Assembly (NCBI RefSeq): GCF_016863655.1
Contig: NZ_BOPH01000009.1
Coordinates: forward strand, 1-64,000
Direction of reading: 5' to 3'
Origin: Virgisporangium ochraceum
GTDB lineage: Bacteria > Actinomycetota > Actinomycetes > Mycobacteriales > Micromonosporaceae
Length of the DNA: 64,000 bases
The notes below the pieces were generated by a model. That model saw only the letters and a list, made by a program, of their open reading frames with translations, was not told the DNA's origin and ran no database searches. The position numbers and the translations under genes were made by a program. This document shows positions 33,835-43,293 of the stretch, in pieces. Position 1 is the first letter of the stretch. Each line of letters opens with the position of its first letter.

Positions 33835-34902
33835 TCAGCGGATGCTCAGGTGGACGTGGTTGGTGTGGTCGCTGCTGGGGTCGCCGCGGCCGCGGGTGTA
33901 GGCGCGCCAGCCGCTCGACGGTAGCCAGATGCGCTTGAACCAGATCACGTAGAGCACGCCCAGGCGCCGGGAGTTGTCGATGAAGTAGACCGACAGGTTG
34001 TCGCCGTAGGTGCGGTCGCCGCCGGACGCCACACCGCCGAAGCCGTTCTTCTGCGCGGCGAAGTCGCAGGCCCGGCCGCGGGGATGCTCGCCGCCGTCCT
34101 CCTGGGACCGGTAGCAGCCGACGTGCCGGGTGAAGCCGGCCGACTGGGCCTGCTTCAGCGCGTGGAGCGTGCGCGGGGTCAGGCAGCCGTTGGTGGTGGG
34201 GTCGTCGGCGGAGCAGCGCTCGGCCGGGAAGGTGCCGTTCCCCGGGGCCGGCTGTGCGGGCGGCGGCTTGCCACCGCCGGACGAGCCGCCACCGGACGAG
34301 CCGCCGGAGGAGCCGGAAGAGCCGGAGCCGGCCGGAGGCTGTGCCGGCGCCGTGGGACCGTCGGTGGCGCCGCCGCCGTAGTTGGCCAGCGCGCGCTCGG
34401 CGTCGGCCTTCCTCTTGGCCATCACGGCTACCTGCTGCTCCTGGAGCTTGACCTCGGCGTCGATCGCGGCCTTGGCGGCGGCCAGCTGCCGGCGCGACTC
34501 GGTCAGGTCCCGCAGCAGGCGCTCATTGCGGGCGGCGACCACCCGCAGGCTCGCGGCCCGGTCGACGAAGCCGCCCGCCGAGCCGGCACCGAGCAGCAGC
34601 GACGCGGCGCTGGCCGTTCCGCCCGTGCGGTAGGTGGCCGCGAGGATCTCGTTCGCCTGCGGCTGGGCGGCGGCCACCTTCGCCTCGGCGGCGGCCAGCC
34701 TCGACGCGAGGTCGGCCTGCCGCTTGCGGGAGTCGGCCAGCTTCGCCTCGGCGTCGAGGTAGCCGCGGCTGGCGGCCTCGAGCTGGCTCTGCAGGTCGGC
34801 CGCCAGGTCCTCACCCGGGTCGGCATGGGCGGGAGCGGCGACCCCGAACAGGCACGCCGCCACGAGGACGAGACCTGCGACCGCGGACCGGACGAGCACC
34901 AT
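33835..34902 (-). CDS. Secreted coiled-coil protein with M15-like C-terminal domain
   Basis: A 355-aa exported protein. A signal peptide (ending about APAHA) is followed by a long coiled coil rich in Ala, Gln and Lys (residues about 30-175), a low-complexity Gly/Ser/Pro linker, and a C-terminal domain with GEHPRGRACDFAA and SSDHTNHVHLS. The histidine and aspartate pattern matches the D-Ala-D-Ala carboxypeptidase-like (ARB_07466-type) domain seen in many actinomycete cell-wall proteins. Probably involved in peptidoglycan remodelling. ATG 34902 is preceded by GGGG; GTG 34908 is also possible. Confidence 0.83.
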   Translation of the reverse strand: MVLVRSAVAGLVLVAACLFGVAAPAHADPGEDLAADLQSQLEAASRGYLDAEAKLADSRKRQADLASRLAAAEAKVAAAQPQANEILAATYRTGGTASAASLLLGAGSAGGFVDRAASLRVVAARNERLLRDLTESRRQLAAAKAAIDAEVKLQEQQVAVMAKRKADAERALANYGGGATDGPTAPAQPPAGSGSSGSSGGSSGGGSSGGGKPPPAQPAPGNGTFPAERCSADDPTTNGCLTPRTLHALKQAQSAGFTRHVGCYRSQEDGGEHPRGRACDFAAQKNGFGGVASGGDRTYGDNLSVYFIDNSRRLGVLYVIWFKRIWLPSSGWRAYTRGRGDPSSDHTNHVHLSIR

Positions 34903-35031
34903 GATCACCCCAACCGAACGTAAACCTCACGTACAGGTACGTCACCGATTGATAACGGGTTCCCGGGTCGGGTGGACCGGGCGCTCCCGGTAGCGTGGTT
35001 CGTGATTCGCACCTGCCTGAAGGAGCCCGCC

Positions 35032-35565
35032 ATGAGCCTCGACCGCGGCACCGCGCCCGACCCGTTCGACCTTCTGCCGGCCAAGCCCACCTTCGAGCTG
35101 ACCAGCAACGACTTCAGCGAGGGCCAACCGCTGGACAAGCGGCACGCGCACGACAGCGCCGGCGGCGACAACGCCAGCCCGCACCTGCGCTGGTCGGGCT
35201 TCCCCGCGGAGACGAAGAGCTTCGCCGTGACCTGCTACGACCCCGACGCGCCCACCGGCAGCGGCTTCTGGCACTGGGTGCTCGTCGGGATCCCCGCCGA
35301 CACCACCGAGCTGCTCACCGACGCCGCCCGCTCCGGCCCGCTGCCCGGCGGCGCGTTCCACGCCCGCAACGACTACGGGCAGGCCGGCTACGGCGGATGC
35401 GCGCCACCGGAGGGTGACATCGTGCACCGGTACGTGTTCGCCGTGCACGCGCTCGACGTCGAGGACCTCGGCCTCGACTCGTCGGCGACGCCCGCCTACG
35501 TCGGGTTCAACCTCACGTTCCACACGCTCGCCCGCGGCATCCTCCGCGGGACGTACCAGCGCTGA
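35032..35565 (+). CDS. YbhB/YbcL-family PEBP (Raf kinase inhibitor-like) protein
   Basis: A 177-aa soluble protein of the phosphatidylethanolamine-binding protein fold. The signature CYDPDAPTGSGFWHWVLVGIP contains the conserved D-P-D-A-P and H-W, and GYGGCAPPEGDIVHRYVFAVHALD is the second ligand-site motif. AAGGAG lies 7 nt before the ATG at 35032. Function in bacteria is poorly known. It converges with galE, 4 bp between stops. Confidence 0.92.
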   Translation: MSLDRGTAPDPFDLLPAKPTFELTSNDFSEGQPLDKRHAHDSAGGDNASPHLRWSGFPAETKSFAVTCYDPDAPTGSGFWHWVLVGIPADTTELLTDAARSGPLPGGAFHARNDYGQAGYGGCAPPEGDIVHRYVFAVHALDVEDLGLDSSATPAYVGFNLTFHTLARGILRGTYQR

Positions 35566-35569
35566 CAGC

Positions 35570-36556
35570 TCACGCGCGCTCGTTGTCGAGGGTCCGCCAC
35601 TCCAACGAGTGGCGGATCCCGTCTTCGATGCTGAACTCGGCCGCCCACTCCAGCAACGTGGCCGCGCGCGACGAGCGCGTGAACGCCCCCGCCGCGTCGC
35701 CCAACCGGGGCGGCGCCTCGGCCACCGGCAGCTCGCCGCCGATCACCGCGTTGAACGCCGCCACCAGTTCGCGCACGGTCGTGCCGTTGCCGGTGCCCAG
35801 GTTGATCGCCCGGTAGCCGGGCTCCGGCAGGATCTCGTCGAACCGCACGACGGCCTGCACGTGGGCCAGGGCCAGGTCCCAGACGTGGATGTAGTCGCGG
35901 ATGCCCGTGCCGTCGCGGGTCGGCCAGTCGACCCCCGTGATGGTGAACGTCTCGCCGGCCTCCCAGGCCACGATCATCCTGCCCAGGGCGTGGGACGGGT
36001 TGCGCGTCTGCAGGCCGGTGCGCATCTTCGGGTCGGCGCCGATCGGGTTGAAGTAGCGCAACGAGATCGCGCGGAGCTGCCCCGCCCCTGCGACGTCCCC
36101 TAGGATTCCCTCGACCATGAACTTGGTCCGCGCGTACGGACTGGTCGGCTCGATCGCCGCGGATTCGTCGACAGCGAAGTCCTCGCCGGGCTTGTACATC
36201 GACGCCGATGAACTGAAAAGGACCCTCTCGCAGCCATTACGGCGAAGATGCTCGAGCAGGTCGACGGTCTTGGAGACGTTCTCGCGGTAGTAGCGCAGCG
36301 GGTTGTCGACCGACTCGGGTACCACTATGAGGGCGGCACAGTGGATGGCCACCCCGGTCTCGGGGTGCGCCGCGAAGATCTCGTCGACAAGGGCGCCGTC
36401 GGCGATGTCACCCCTATAGAAGACGCGGCCCTCGGTGAACTGCTCGCGACCGGTGACGAGGTTGTCGAGGATGACCGGCTGGATCCCCCGATCGAGCAGG
36501 GCCGAACACACAGTGCTGCCGATGTAACCCGCCCCACCGGTGACCAGAACCTTCAT
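35570..36556 (-). CDS. galE: UDP-glucose 4-epimerase
   Basis: Interconverts UDP-galactose and UDP-glucose (Leloir pathway). The 328-aa extended SDR protein has the NAD motif TGGAGYIGS, the catalytic Ser in SSSASMY and the YxxxK pair in YARTK, plus the typical RYFNPIGAD and [10 protein letters not shown]. The ATG at 36556 has GAGGAG at 5 nt, better than the upstream GTG. It fits with the GH35 galactosidase to the left and the sugar-phosphate genes to the right, from which it is divergent. Confidence 0.93.
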   Translation of the reverse strand: MKVLVTGGAGYIGSTVCSALLDRGIQPVILDNLVTGREQFTEGRVFYRGDIADGALVDEIFAAHPETGVAIHCAALIVVPESVDNPLRYYRENVSKTVDLLEHLRRNGCERVLFSSSASMYKPGEDFAVDESAAIEPTSPYARTKFMVEGILGDVAGAGQLRAISLRYFNPIGADPKMRTGLQTRNPSHALGRMIVAWEAGETFTITGVDWPTRDGTGIRDYIHVWDLALAHVQAVVRFDEILPEPGYRAINLGTGNGTTVRELVAAFNAVIGGELPVAEAPPRLGDAAGAFTRSSRAATLLEWAAEFSIEDGIRHSLEWRTLDNERA

Positions 36557-36712
36557 CTGCACTCCTCGACGACGCTGAATTCCTTCGAACCGAAGGAGAA
36601 CGAGCCCTCACGATCCCCCTATCGGAACCGCGCCATTGTGCCACGGAGAGTTGCGGCCGCCTTAGTTTCAGACCGGTGGGTGACATTGGTTACCGGCATG
36701 TACATTCTCTCC

Positions 36713-37462
36713 GTGCTAGGCCTGCCAACCACCGTCAAAGCATGCTTGTTCGACCTCGACGGCGTGCTTACCCACACCGCTGCCGTTCACAATGCGGCAT
36801 GGCGGGCGACGTTCGACGAGTTCCTGAAGGACCGTTCAGACGAGACCGGGGAACCGTTCGTTCCGTTCGATACAGAGGCTGACTACAACCGTTACGTCGA
36901 CGGCCGCCCGCGGGCCGACGGCGTCCGAACCTTCCTCGCTTCGCGTGGCATCACGCTGCCCGAGGGGACCCCGGAGGACCCGCCCGGCGCCGACACCGTC
37001 AACGGCCTGGGCAACAAGAAGAACGAACTGCTGCTGAAGACCATCCGCGAACAGGGCGTCGACGTGTTCGAGGGCTCGGTCTCCTACCTCCGTGCCGCCG
37101 AAGCCGCCGGTCTCCGCCGGGCCGTCGTCTCCGCCAGCGCCAACGCCCGTGACGTGCTGCGCACCACCGGCCTCGACCGGTACATCGAGCACATCGTCGA
37201 CGGCATCGTCGCGCGCCAGGAGGGTCTGCGCGGCAAGCCGGAGCCCGACACGTTCCTCGCCGCCGCACGCCACCTGGGCGTCGCGCCGTCCGAGGCCGTC
37301 GTGTTCGAGGACGCGCTGGCCGGCGTCGCCGCGGGCCGCGCCGGCGACTTCGGCTACGTCGTGGGCGTCGACCGGGTCGGGCAGGCGGCGGAGCTGAGCG
37401 AACAGGGTGCCGACATCGTCGTGCGCGATCTTTCAGAGCTATTGGACGAGGACGCGAAGTGA
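36713..37462 (+). CDS. HAD-family beta-phosphoglucomutase-like phosphatase/mutase
   Basis: A 249-aa HAD hydrolase of the beta-phosphoglucomutase group: [17 protein letters not shown] with nucleophile and general-acid Asps, [12 protein letters not shown] (motif II), RGKPEPDTF (motif III Lys) and [12 protein letters not shown] (motif IV). The cap is slightly larger than usual. Start is uncertain: TACATT at 36701-36706 would give a leaderless mRNA from GTG 36713; ATG 36698 is in frame and adds five residues. It overlaps the GH65 gene by GTGA, so the pair probably works in sequence: a GH65 phosphorylase releases beta-glucose-1-phosphate and this enzyme isomerises it to glucose-6-phosphate. Confidence 0.88.
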   Translation: MLGLPTTVKACLFDLDGVLTHTAAVHNAAWRATFDEFLKDRSDETGEPFVPFDTEADYNRYVDGRPRADGVRTFLASRGITLPEGTPEDPPGADTVNGLGNKKNELLLKTIREQGVDVFEGSVSYLRAAEAAGLRRAVVSASANARDVLRTTGLDRYIEHIVDGIVARQEGLRGKPEPDTFLAAARHLGVAPSEAVVFEDALAGVAAGRAGDFGYVVGVDRVGQAAELSEQGADIVVRDLSELLDEDAK

Positions 37463-39897
37463 CCGAGTACGTCCAGACTCCCGACGAGTACGTCCAGGGC
37501 GACGACTACGTCCAGGTCGTCGACGTCGAGGCGGGTCCCCGCCCGGAGTACGAGATCGAGCCGTGGGCCGTCCGGGAGAAGAACCTGGACCTGGAGCAGC
37601 TGGCCTGGTCGGAGTCGATCTTCGCCCTGTCGAACGGGCACATCGGCCTGCGCGGCAACCTCGACGAGGGTGAACCGCACGGCCTGCCGGGCACCTACCT
37701 GAACTCGTTCTACGAGCTGCGCCCGTTGCCGTACGCGGAGGCCGGCTACGGGTTCCCGGAGTCCGGCCAGTCGATCATCAACGTCACCAACGGCAAGCCG
37801 ATCCGGCTGCTGGTCGACGACGAGCCGTTCGACGTGCGCTACGGCGACCTGCGCTGCCACGACCGGGTCCTCGACCTGCGGGCCGGCACCCTGCACCGCG
37901 AGCTGGAGTGGGCGTCACCGGCGGGTGACACCGTGCGGGTGAACTCCACCCGGCTGGTGTCGTTCACGCACCGGGCCATCGCCGCGATCTGCTACGAGGT
38001 CGAGGCGGTCGACGAGACGCTGCGGCTGATCGTCCAGTCGGAACTGGTGGCGAACGAGCAGCTGCCGACGACGCGGGCCGACCCCCGCGTGGAGAAGGCC
38101 CTGGAAGCGCCGCTTGTGTCGGAGGAGCACCTGGTCACCGGCAACTCCGGCGGCCTGCTCGTGCACCAGACGCGGGCCAGCGGGCTGCGCATGGCCGCGG
38201 CCATGGACCACATCGTCGAGTGCCCGGGCAAGGTCGACGTGAAGACGGAGGCGTTCCCCGACTGGGTGCGCACCACCGTCGCGTGCGTGCTCAAGCCGGG
38301 CGAGAAGCTGCGCATCGTCAAGATGGTGGGGTACGGCTGGTCGAGCCGGCGGTCGCTGCCGGCGCTGCGCGACCAGGTCGGCGCCGCGATCACCAGTGCC
38401 CGGTACGCCGGCTGGGACGGCCTGTGCCGCGAGCAACGCGAGTACCTCGACGTCTTCTGGGACGCCTCCGACGTGCAGCTCGACGGCGACCCGGAGATCC
38501 AGCAGGCGGTGCGGCTGGCGCTGTTCCACCTGCTGCAGAGCGGTGCCCGTTCGGAGAACCGGTCGATCCCGGCGAAGGGCCTGTCGGGCCCCGGCTACGA
38601 CGGCCACATCTTCTGGGACACCGAGATGTTCATGCTGCCGGCGCTGACCTACACCCATCCGGACGTGGTCGCGCACGTGTTGCGCTGGCGGCAGAGCACG
38701 CTCGACCTGGCCAGGGAGCGCGCGCAGACGCTCGGGCTCAACGGTGCCGCGTTCCCGTGGCGCACGGTGCGCGGCCAGGAGTGCTCGGCCTACTGGCCGG
38801 CCGGTACGGCGGCGTTCCACAACAACGCGGGAATCGCGTCGGCGGTGGTGCGCTACGTCAACGCCACCGGCGACCTCGACTTCGAGCGCGACACCGGCCT
38901 GGAACTGCTGGTGGAGACCGCGCGGCTGTGGCACTCGCTCGGGCACCACGACCGGCACGGGAAGTTCCACATCGACGGGGTCACCGGCCCCGACGAGTAC
39001 ACCGCCGTGGTCAACGACAACCTCTACACGAACCTGATGGCCCAGCGGAACCTGGTGTGCGCGGCCGACGCGGCCAACCGGCACCCGGAGAAGGCCGCCG
39101 AGCTCGACGTCAGTGAAGAGGAGACCAAGGCGTGGCGGGTCGCGGCCGCGGCCATGCACCTGCCGTACGACGAGGAGCTGCGGGTCCACCAGCAGCACGG
39201 GGGCTTCACCCGGCTGCAGGAGTGGGACTTCGAGAACACGCCGCAGGAGAAGTACCCCCTGCTGCTGAACTTCCCGTACTTCGACATCTACCGCAAGAAG
39301 GTCATCAAGCAGCCCGACCTCGTGCTCGCGCTGCACTGGTGCGGCGACTCCTTCACGTTCGAGGAGAAGCAGCGCAACTTCGTGCACTACGAGCAGTTCA
39401 CGGTGCGCGACTCGTCGCTGTCGGCGTGCACGCTGTCGGTGCTGGCGGCCGAGGTCGGCTACCTGAAGCTGGCGCACGACTACCTCGCCGAGGCCGCGCT
39501 GGTCGACCTGCACAACCTGGCCGGCAACACCGGCGACGGTCTGCACGTCGCGGCGCTGGCCGGCTCGTGGCTGGCGCTCGTGTGCGGCTTCGGCGGCATG
39601 CGCGACCACGGCGGCGAGCTGTCGTTCGCCCCGCGGCTGCCGGAGCACCTGGAGCGGATGGAGTTCTCGCTGCTGTGGCGGGGCCTGCGGATCCGCCTGG
39701 AGGTCCGGCCCACCGAGGTGACGTACTCGCTGCGCAACGGCAGCCACGACAGCACGCTGTCGATCCATCACCACGGTGAGCTGGTCACGATCACCAGCGG
39801 CCAGCCGACCGTGATGCAGATCCCGCCGCTGCCGCAGAACCGGCCGCCGGTGCACCAGCCCCACGGCCGCGCACCGGTGAAGCGCGCACCCAGGTAG
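37459..39897 (+). CDS. Glycoside hydrolase family 65 (disaccharide phosphorylase or trehalase)
   Basis: An 812-aa protein with the three-part GH65 layout: N-terminal beta-sandwich, a linker, and an (alpha/alpha)6 catalytic barrel with the general acid Glu513 in [12 protein letters not shown], then C-terminal beta sheets. [18 protein letters not shown] and YDIYRKKV-like [13 protein letters not shown] are family blocks. Substrates of the family include trehalose, maltose and kojibiose. The adjacent beta-phosphoglucomutase favours phosphorolysis, but phosphate-dependent trehalases look similar. The first 20 residues contain YVQ three times, a small repeat-derived extension before the domain starts. 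Confidence 0.9.
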   Translation: MTEYVQTPDEYVQGDDYVQVVDVEAGPRPEYEIEPWAVREKNLDLEQLAWSESIFALSNGHIGLRGNLDEGEPHGLPGTYLNSFYELRPLPYAEAGYGFPESGQSIINVTNGKPIRLLVDDEPFDVRYGDLRCHDRVLDLRAGTLHRELEWASPAGDTVRVNSTRLVSFTHRAIAAICYEVEAVDETLRLIVQSELVANEQLPTTRADPRVEKALEAPLVSEEHLVTGNSGGLLVHQTRASGLRMAAAMDHIVECPGKVDVKTEAFPDWVRTTVACVLKPGEKLRIVKMVGYGWSSRRSLPALRDQVGAAITSARYAGWDGLCREQREYLDVFWDASDVQLDGDPEIQQAVRLALFHLLQSGARSENRSIPAKGLSGPGYDGHIFWDTEMFMLPALTYTHPDVVAHVLRWRQSTLDLARERAQTLGLNGAAFPWRTVRGQECSAYWPAGTAAFHNNAGIASAVVRYVNATGDLDFERDTGLELLVETARLWHSLGHHDRHGKFHIDGVTGPDEYTAVVNDNLYTNLMAQRNLVCAADAANRHPEKAAELDVSEEETKAWRVAAAAMHLPYDEELRVHQQHGGFTRLQEWDFENTPQEKYPLLLNFPYFDIYRKKVIKQPDLVLALHWCGDSFTFEEKQRNFVHYEQFTVRDSSLSACTLSVLAAEVGYLKLAHDYLAEAALVDLHNLAGNTGDGLHVAALAGSWLALVCGFGGMRDHGGELSFAPRLPEHLERMEFSLLWRGLRIRLEVRPTEVTYSLRNGSHDSTLSIHHHGELVTITSGQPTVMQIPPLPQNRPPVHQPHGRAPVKRAPR

Positions 39898-39910
39898 TTC
39901 GACAAGTGGA

Positions 39911-39934
39911 GGAGCCCGGCTGAACCCGGGCTCC
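39911..39934. terminator. Bidirectional terminator hairpin
   Basis: GGAGCCCGG (39911-39919) pairs perfectly with CCGGGCTCC (39926-39934) over a 6-nt loop, between the convergent stops of GH65 (39897) and the NAD(P)-binding protein gene (39941). Confidence 0.65.
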
Positions 39935-39940
39935 ATCCCT

Positions 39941-40606
39941 TCAGGAAGCGATCCCCACCGTCCTACCCACCGACTCCGGTTCGATGAGCGACCGCAGCAT
40001 GTAGTGGGCCACGTCTGCGCGCGAGGCGTTGAGGCCGCCGCGCAGGTTGCGGCCGTAGGCGGTTCGATAGGACGCGGTGAGCGCCTTGTCGGTGAGCTTG
40101 GGCGGGCGGACGATCGTCCAGTCGAGGCCGCTGTTCCGGATCACGTCCTCCATCCGGGCCAGGTCGGCGTAGTTGGCCCGGAACACGCGTTTCACGATCG
40201 GCGTGAGCAGGTACCGCATCACCACGCCCTCGCCGGGGTCGTGGCGGGGCGGGTGCGGCCGGTCCGGTGAGGCGACGGTGCCGATCGGCGCGGCGCTGAC
40301 CACGACGAGCCGGCGCACGCCGGTCTCCTTCATCGCGTCGACGACCGCCCGCGTGCCGCGCTCGGCCACCCCGGAGTCCGACCGCGCCCGGGCGCCCGCG
40401 GCCGACAGCACGGCGTCGGCGCCGGCCACCGCGTCGGCGAGCGCGGCCGGGTCGGGCGCGGTGAGATCCACCTTCACCGTCCGGAGGTCAGCCCGGACCG
40501 CGGCCGGGTTCCGGACGACCGCGGTGACCGTGTGGCCGGCCGCCAGGGCCTGGGTCACGAGCTGCCGGCCGATGCCGCCGGTGGCGGCGACGATTGTCAG
40601 GTTCAC
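39941..40606 (-). CDS. NAD(P)-binding SDR-like oxidoreductase, ECF41 partner
   Basis: A 221-aa atypical short-chain dehydrogenase of the NAD(P)H-binding (NmrA/YwnB-like) group: nucleotide motif VAATGGIGRQLV at the N-terminus, GADAVLSAAGA after strand 4, and DWTIVRPPKL. The canonical YxxxK active site is not evident. GTG start at 40606 with GAGGAG at 6 nt. It is divergent from the ECF41-type sigma factor; genes for carboxymuconolactone decarboxylases, oxidoreductases or epimerases in this place are the known targets of ECF41 factors. Confidence 0.82.
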   Translation of the reverse strand: MNLTIVAATGGIGRQLVTQALAAGHTVTAVVRNPAAVRADLRTVKVDLTAPDPAALADAVAGADAVLSAAGARARSDSGVAERGTRAVVDAMKETGVRRLVVVSAAPIGTVASPDRPHPPRHDPGEGVVMRYLLTPIVKRVFRANYADLARMEDVIRNSGLDWTIVRPPKLTDKALTASYRTAYGRNLRGGLNASRADVAHYMLRSLIEPESVGRTVGIAS

Positions 40607-40640
40607 TGGAGACTCCTCGTCAGGTTTGCGGGCGCTGATC

Positions 40641-40656
40641 CGTCACCTTGATGACG
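40641..40656. promoter_or_regulatory. CGTCA dyad in the ECF41/SDR intergenic region
   Basis: CGTCA-CCTTGA-TGACG (40641-40656) lies in the 73-bp gap between the divergent SDR and sigma-factor genes. It could be a regulatory site or part of an ECF-type promoter, but it is not a full match to the ECF41 consensus I know. Confidence 0.3.
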
Positions 40657-40679
40657 CACCCCGACGGAGGAACCTGACC

Positions 40680-41513
40680 GTGGACTTCGAGACCCACCGG
40701 CCCCGGCTGCGGGCCGTGGCATACCGGATGCTCGGCTCGCTCACCGAGGCCGACGACGCCGTGCAGGAGACCTGGCTGCGGGCCAGCCGCGCCGACACCG
40801 GCGACGTCGCCAACGTCGCCGGCTGGCTGACGACGATCACCGCGCGGGTCTGCCTCGACCAGCTGCGCCGGCGCGCCGCGCGTCCCGAAGAGCCGTTGCC
40901 CGACCCCGTGGTCACCGCCCCCGACGGGCTCGACCCCGAACACGAGGTGCTCCTCGCCGACGCCGTCGGGCTGGCCCTGCTCGTGGTGCTCGACACGCTG
41001 ACCCCGGCCGAGCGGCTCGCGTTCGTGCTGCACGACACGCTCGGCGTGCCGTTCGACGACATCGGCCGGCTGGTCGGCCGGTCGCCCAACGCCGCCGCGC
41101 AGCTGGCCAGCCGGGCCCGGCGGCGGATCCGCGACGCCGCGGTGCAGCCCGACGCCGACCTGACCCGCCAGTGGAAGGTCGCCGACGCGTTCCTGGCGGC
41201 CGCCCGGGCGGGTGACTTCACGGCGCTGGTCGAGGTGCTGGCCCCCGACGTCGTGCTGCGGGCCGACGCGGGGACGCCGGTGGCGCTCCGGGGCGCCGAC
41301 GACGTGGCGCCGCAGGTGCTGAGCTACGCGCGGATGGCGCCGTTCGCCCGGCGGGTGCTGGTCAACGGCGCGGTCGGGTTCGTGCCGGCACCCGGCGGCC
41401 AGCCGTTCGCGGTGATCGCGCTGACCGTGCGCGGCGACCGGGTGACGGCGATCCACATCCTCGCCGACCCCGACCGGCTGGCCGGGCTGAGCCTTCCGTC
41501 AAGCCTGCCGTAG
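40680..41513 (+). CDS. ECF41-type sigma factor with SnoaL-like C-terminal extension (SigJ-like)
   Basis: A 277-aa extracytoplasmic-function sigma factor. Region 2 (RPRLRAVAYRMLGSLTEADDAVQETWLRASR) and region 4 (LTPAERLAFVLHDTLGVPFDDIGRLVGRSPNAAAQLASRARRRI) occupy the first 165 residues. A SnoaL/NTF2-like domain follows (VADAFLAAARAGDFTALVEVLAPDVVLRADAG), the mark of ECF41/SigJ factors, which controls activity in place of an anti-sigma factor. GGAGGA precedes the GTG at 40680. Its 3' end overlaps the YjbR gene by 15 bp. Confidence 0.92.
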   Translation: MDFETHRPRLRAVAYRMLGSLTEADDAVQETWLRASRADTGDVANVAGWLTTITARVCLDQLRRRAARPEEPLPDPVVTAPDGLDPEHEVLLADAVGLALLVVLDTLTPAERLAFVLHDTLGVPFDDIGRLVGRSPNAAAQLASRARRRIRDAAVQPDADLTRQWKVADAFLAAARAGDFTALVEVLAPDVVLRADAGTPVALRGADDVAPQVLSYARMAPFARRVLVNGAVGFVPAPGGQPFAVIALTVRGDRVTAIHILADPDRLAGLSLPSSLP

Positions 41514-41858
41514 GCGCTTCGGGGCCTGCACGTACCAGGCGTCCCGGAGGATCTCGGCCAGCTCGTCGACGCCGATCTCGCCGAGCCGCACCAGCACGGC
41601 CGGGTAGCCGTTGAAGTGCGGCGTCGTGAAGTAGATGTGCGGGCTGTCGGCGAGCAGCGTCTCCTTCGGGCCGATGCCGTCGGTGCGCACGCCGAGAATG
41701 GGACCGTCGGGGGCCGCGTCGCCGAGGTCCTGGAGGTCCTTCCTGCGGAGCGGGCGCTCCCAGGCGAACGCCTTGCCCCGCACCTTCCAGCTCATGCCGT
41801 CTTCGGTGGTCTCGGGCAGCGCCAGCGCGAGCCGGCGCACGTCGTCCCAGGTCGCCAT
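41499..41858 (-). CDS. MmcQ/YjbR-family protein
   Basis: A 119-aa single-domain protein of the MmcQ/YjbR (CyaY-like DNA-binding) family: WDDVRRLALALPETTEDGMSWKVRGKAFAW at the N-terminus, FNGYPAVLVRLGEIGVDEL and RDAWYVQAPKRL at the end. Biological role unknown. Convergent with, and overlapping, the sigma factor gene by 15 bp. Confidence 0.88.
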   Translation of the reverse strand: MATWDDVRRLALALPETTEDGMSWKVRGKAFAWERPLRRKDLQDLGDAAPDGPILGVRTDGIGPKETLLADSPHIYFTTPHFNGYPAVLVRLGEIGVDELAEILRDAWYVQAPKRLRQA

Positions 41859-41903
41859 GTCTGTCAGCGTAGGCCGGCCGTCTTGTACCTTTCGGCCCGC
41901 GCG

Positions 41904-42593
41904 CTACTGCACCAGGAACGCCGGCGACCGGCCGATCATCGGCTCGCGGCGACCGGTGGGCAACGTGGTGACCACGACATCGAGCCAGAAGACGTACCAG
42001 TTTCCTCTGGTCAGGCCGGTGACGGTGGCGTTCATTTGCTGGCAGCCGTTGGGTTTGGGAACGGTGGTCCAGGTGGCCGGCGGCACCGAGCCACCCGGAC
42101 GGTTCTGCAGCACCGCAGCGATCTTGTACTCGACGATGCGCGGGTCGCCGAGGCTCATCCAGCTGACGCTGGCCTGTCCGACCCCGGGCGTGGCGTTGAG
42201 CCAGTACATGGTGTCGGCGCGCAGGCGGCCCAGGCAGTACGGGCGGCCGCTGTAGGGCGGCTGGGCGGGGGTGCCCGGAACGGTGACGGTGATGGGGCCG
42301 CCCGTCGTGGGCGCCGGCAGCGCGGGCGCGGCCGGTGAGGCTGCCCGCTGGCCCTGCTGGTACCAGAACCACTCGGCGCCCTCGCCGGCGATCGTGCTGC
42401 CGTCCTGACCACCCGACGAGTCCGACTCCCCGTCGGAGCCGAGCCCGAGCAGCGAGCAGCCGCCCAGCACGGTCGCCAGGGCAACCGCGAGCGACACGAC
42501 GAACATCCGGTCGCGCGGGCGCGGCGCGGGCTCGTCGGGCGCGGGGCGCTCGGGCCGGGGCGCGGACCGCCGCAGCCGAGGGGCATTGCTCAC
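41904..42593 (-). CDS. Putative lipoprotein with fibronectin-like domain
   Basis: A 229-aa protein from GTG 42593. After a proline/arginine-rich 29-residue N-terminus comes the hydrophobic MFVVSLAVALATVLGGC with lipobox LGGC, a Ser/Gly/Pro-rich linker, and a C-terminal domain of about 110 residues (LRADTMYWLNATPGVGQASVSW, GCQQMNATVTGLTRGNWYVFWLDVVV) with the beta pattern of an FN3-like fold. The long pre-signal segment is unusual; a start at the internal Met is possible. Function unknown. It lies downstream of the two-component system genes on the same strand, 58 bp after the response-regulator stop. Confidence 0.65.
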   Translation of the reverse strand: MSNAPRLRRSAPRPERPAPDEPAPRPRDRMFVVSLAVALATVLGGCSLLGLGSDGESDSSGGQDGSTIAGEGAEWFWYQQGQRAASPAAPALPAPTTGGPITVTVPGTPAQPPYSGRPYCLGRLRADTMYWLNATPGVGQASVSWMSLGDPRIVEYKIAAVLQNRPGGSVPPATWTTVPKPNGCQQMNATVTGLTRGNWYVFWLDVVVTTLPTGRREPMIGRSPAFLVQ

Positions 42594-42651
42594 ACGGGAC
42601 CCATCGGCGTACCGGACGACGGGCTGAGCGGCTGCAACCAACCGGCTACCG

Positions 42652-43293
42652 CTACTGCCCCAGGCCCGCCTCCCGGGCCCGGACAATGGCCTCCGCCCGG
42701 TCGGCCACCTGCAGCTTCGCGAACACGTTCGAGACGGTGTTGCGCACCGTCTTCGGCGAGAGGTACAGGGTGGCGGCGATCTGACCGTTCGACCGGCCGG
42801 CCGCCAACAGGTCCAATATCTCCCGCTCACGCGCCGTGAGCTGCGGAAACGGCTCGGCCACCGCCGACGCCGGCGCCCCGGCGAAGAACTCCGCGACGCG
42901 CATCGCCAACGCCGCGCCGAACACCACCCCGCCCGACGCGACCGTGGTGATCGCCCGCACGATCTCCTCCTGCTCGGCGCCTTTGACCAGGTAGCCGCGG
43001 GCGCCGGCCCGCACGGCCGCGAACACGGTGCCGTCGTCCTCCGACATCGTGAGCACCAGGATCCCGACCTCGGGCGCCTCGGCGACCAGGCGACGGGTCG
43101 CGTCGACGCCGTTCAGCTCGGGCATCTGCACGTCCATCACGACCACGTCCGGGCGCAGCTCGACCGCTGATGCGACGGCCGCGACCCCGTTGGCGGCCGT
43201 GCCGACCACCTCGAAACCGTCGACCGACCCCAGCAGCATCGCCAGCCCGTCACGGAACACCGGGTGGTCGTCGGCGACCAGGACCTTGATCAT
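42652..43293 (-). CDS. NarL/FixJ-family response regulator
   Basis: A 213-aa two-component regulator: receiver domain with acidic pocket DDHP, phospho-acceptor in VVVMDVQMPELNG and Lys in YLVKG, then a LuxR helix-turn-helix (LTAREREILDLLAAGRSNGQIAATLYLSPKTVRNTVSNVF). The ATG at 43293 overlaps the histidine-kinase stop by 4 nt. Likely targets include the divergent membrane protein at 45465. Confidence 0.94.
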   Translation of the reverse strand: MIKVLVADDHPVFRDGLAMLLGSVDGFEVVGTAANGVAAVASAVELRPDVVVMDVQMPELNGVDATRRLVAEAPEVGILVLTMSEDDGTVFAAVRAGARGYLVKGAEQEEIVRAITTVASGGVVFGAALAMRVAEFFAGAPASAVAEPFPQLTAREREILDLLAAGRSNGQIAATLYLSPKTVRNTVSNVFAKLQVADRAEAIVRAREAGLGQ

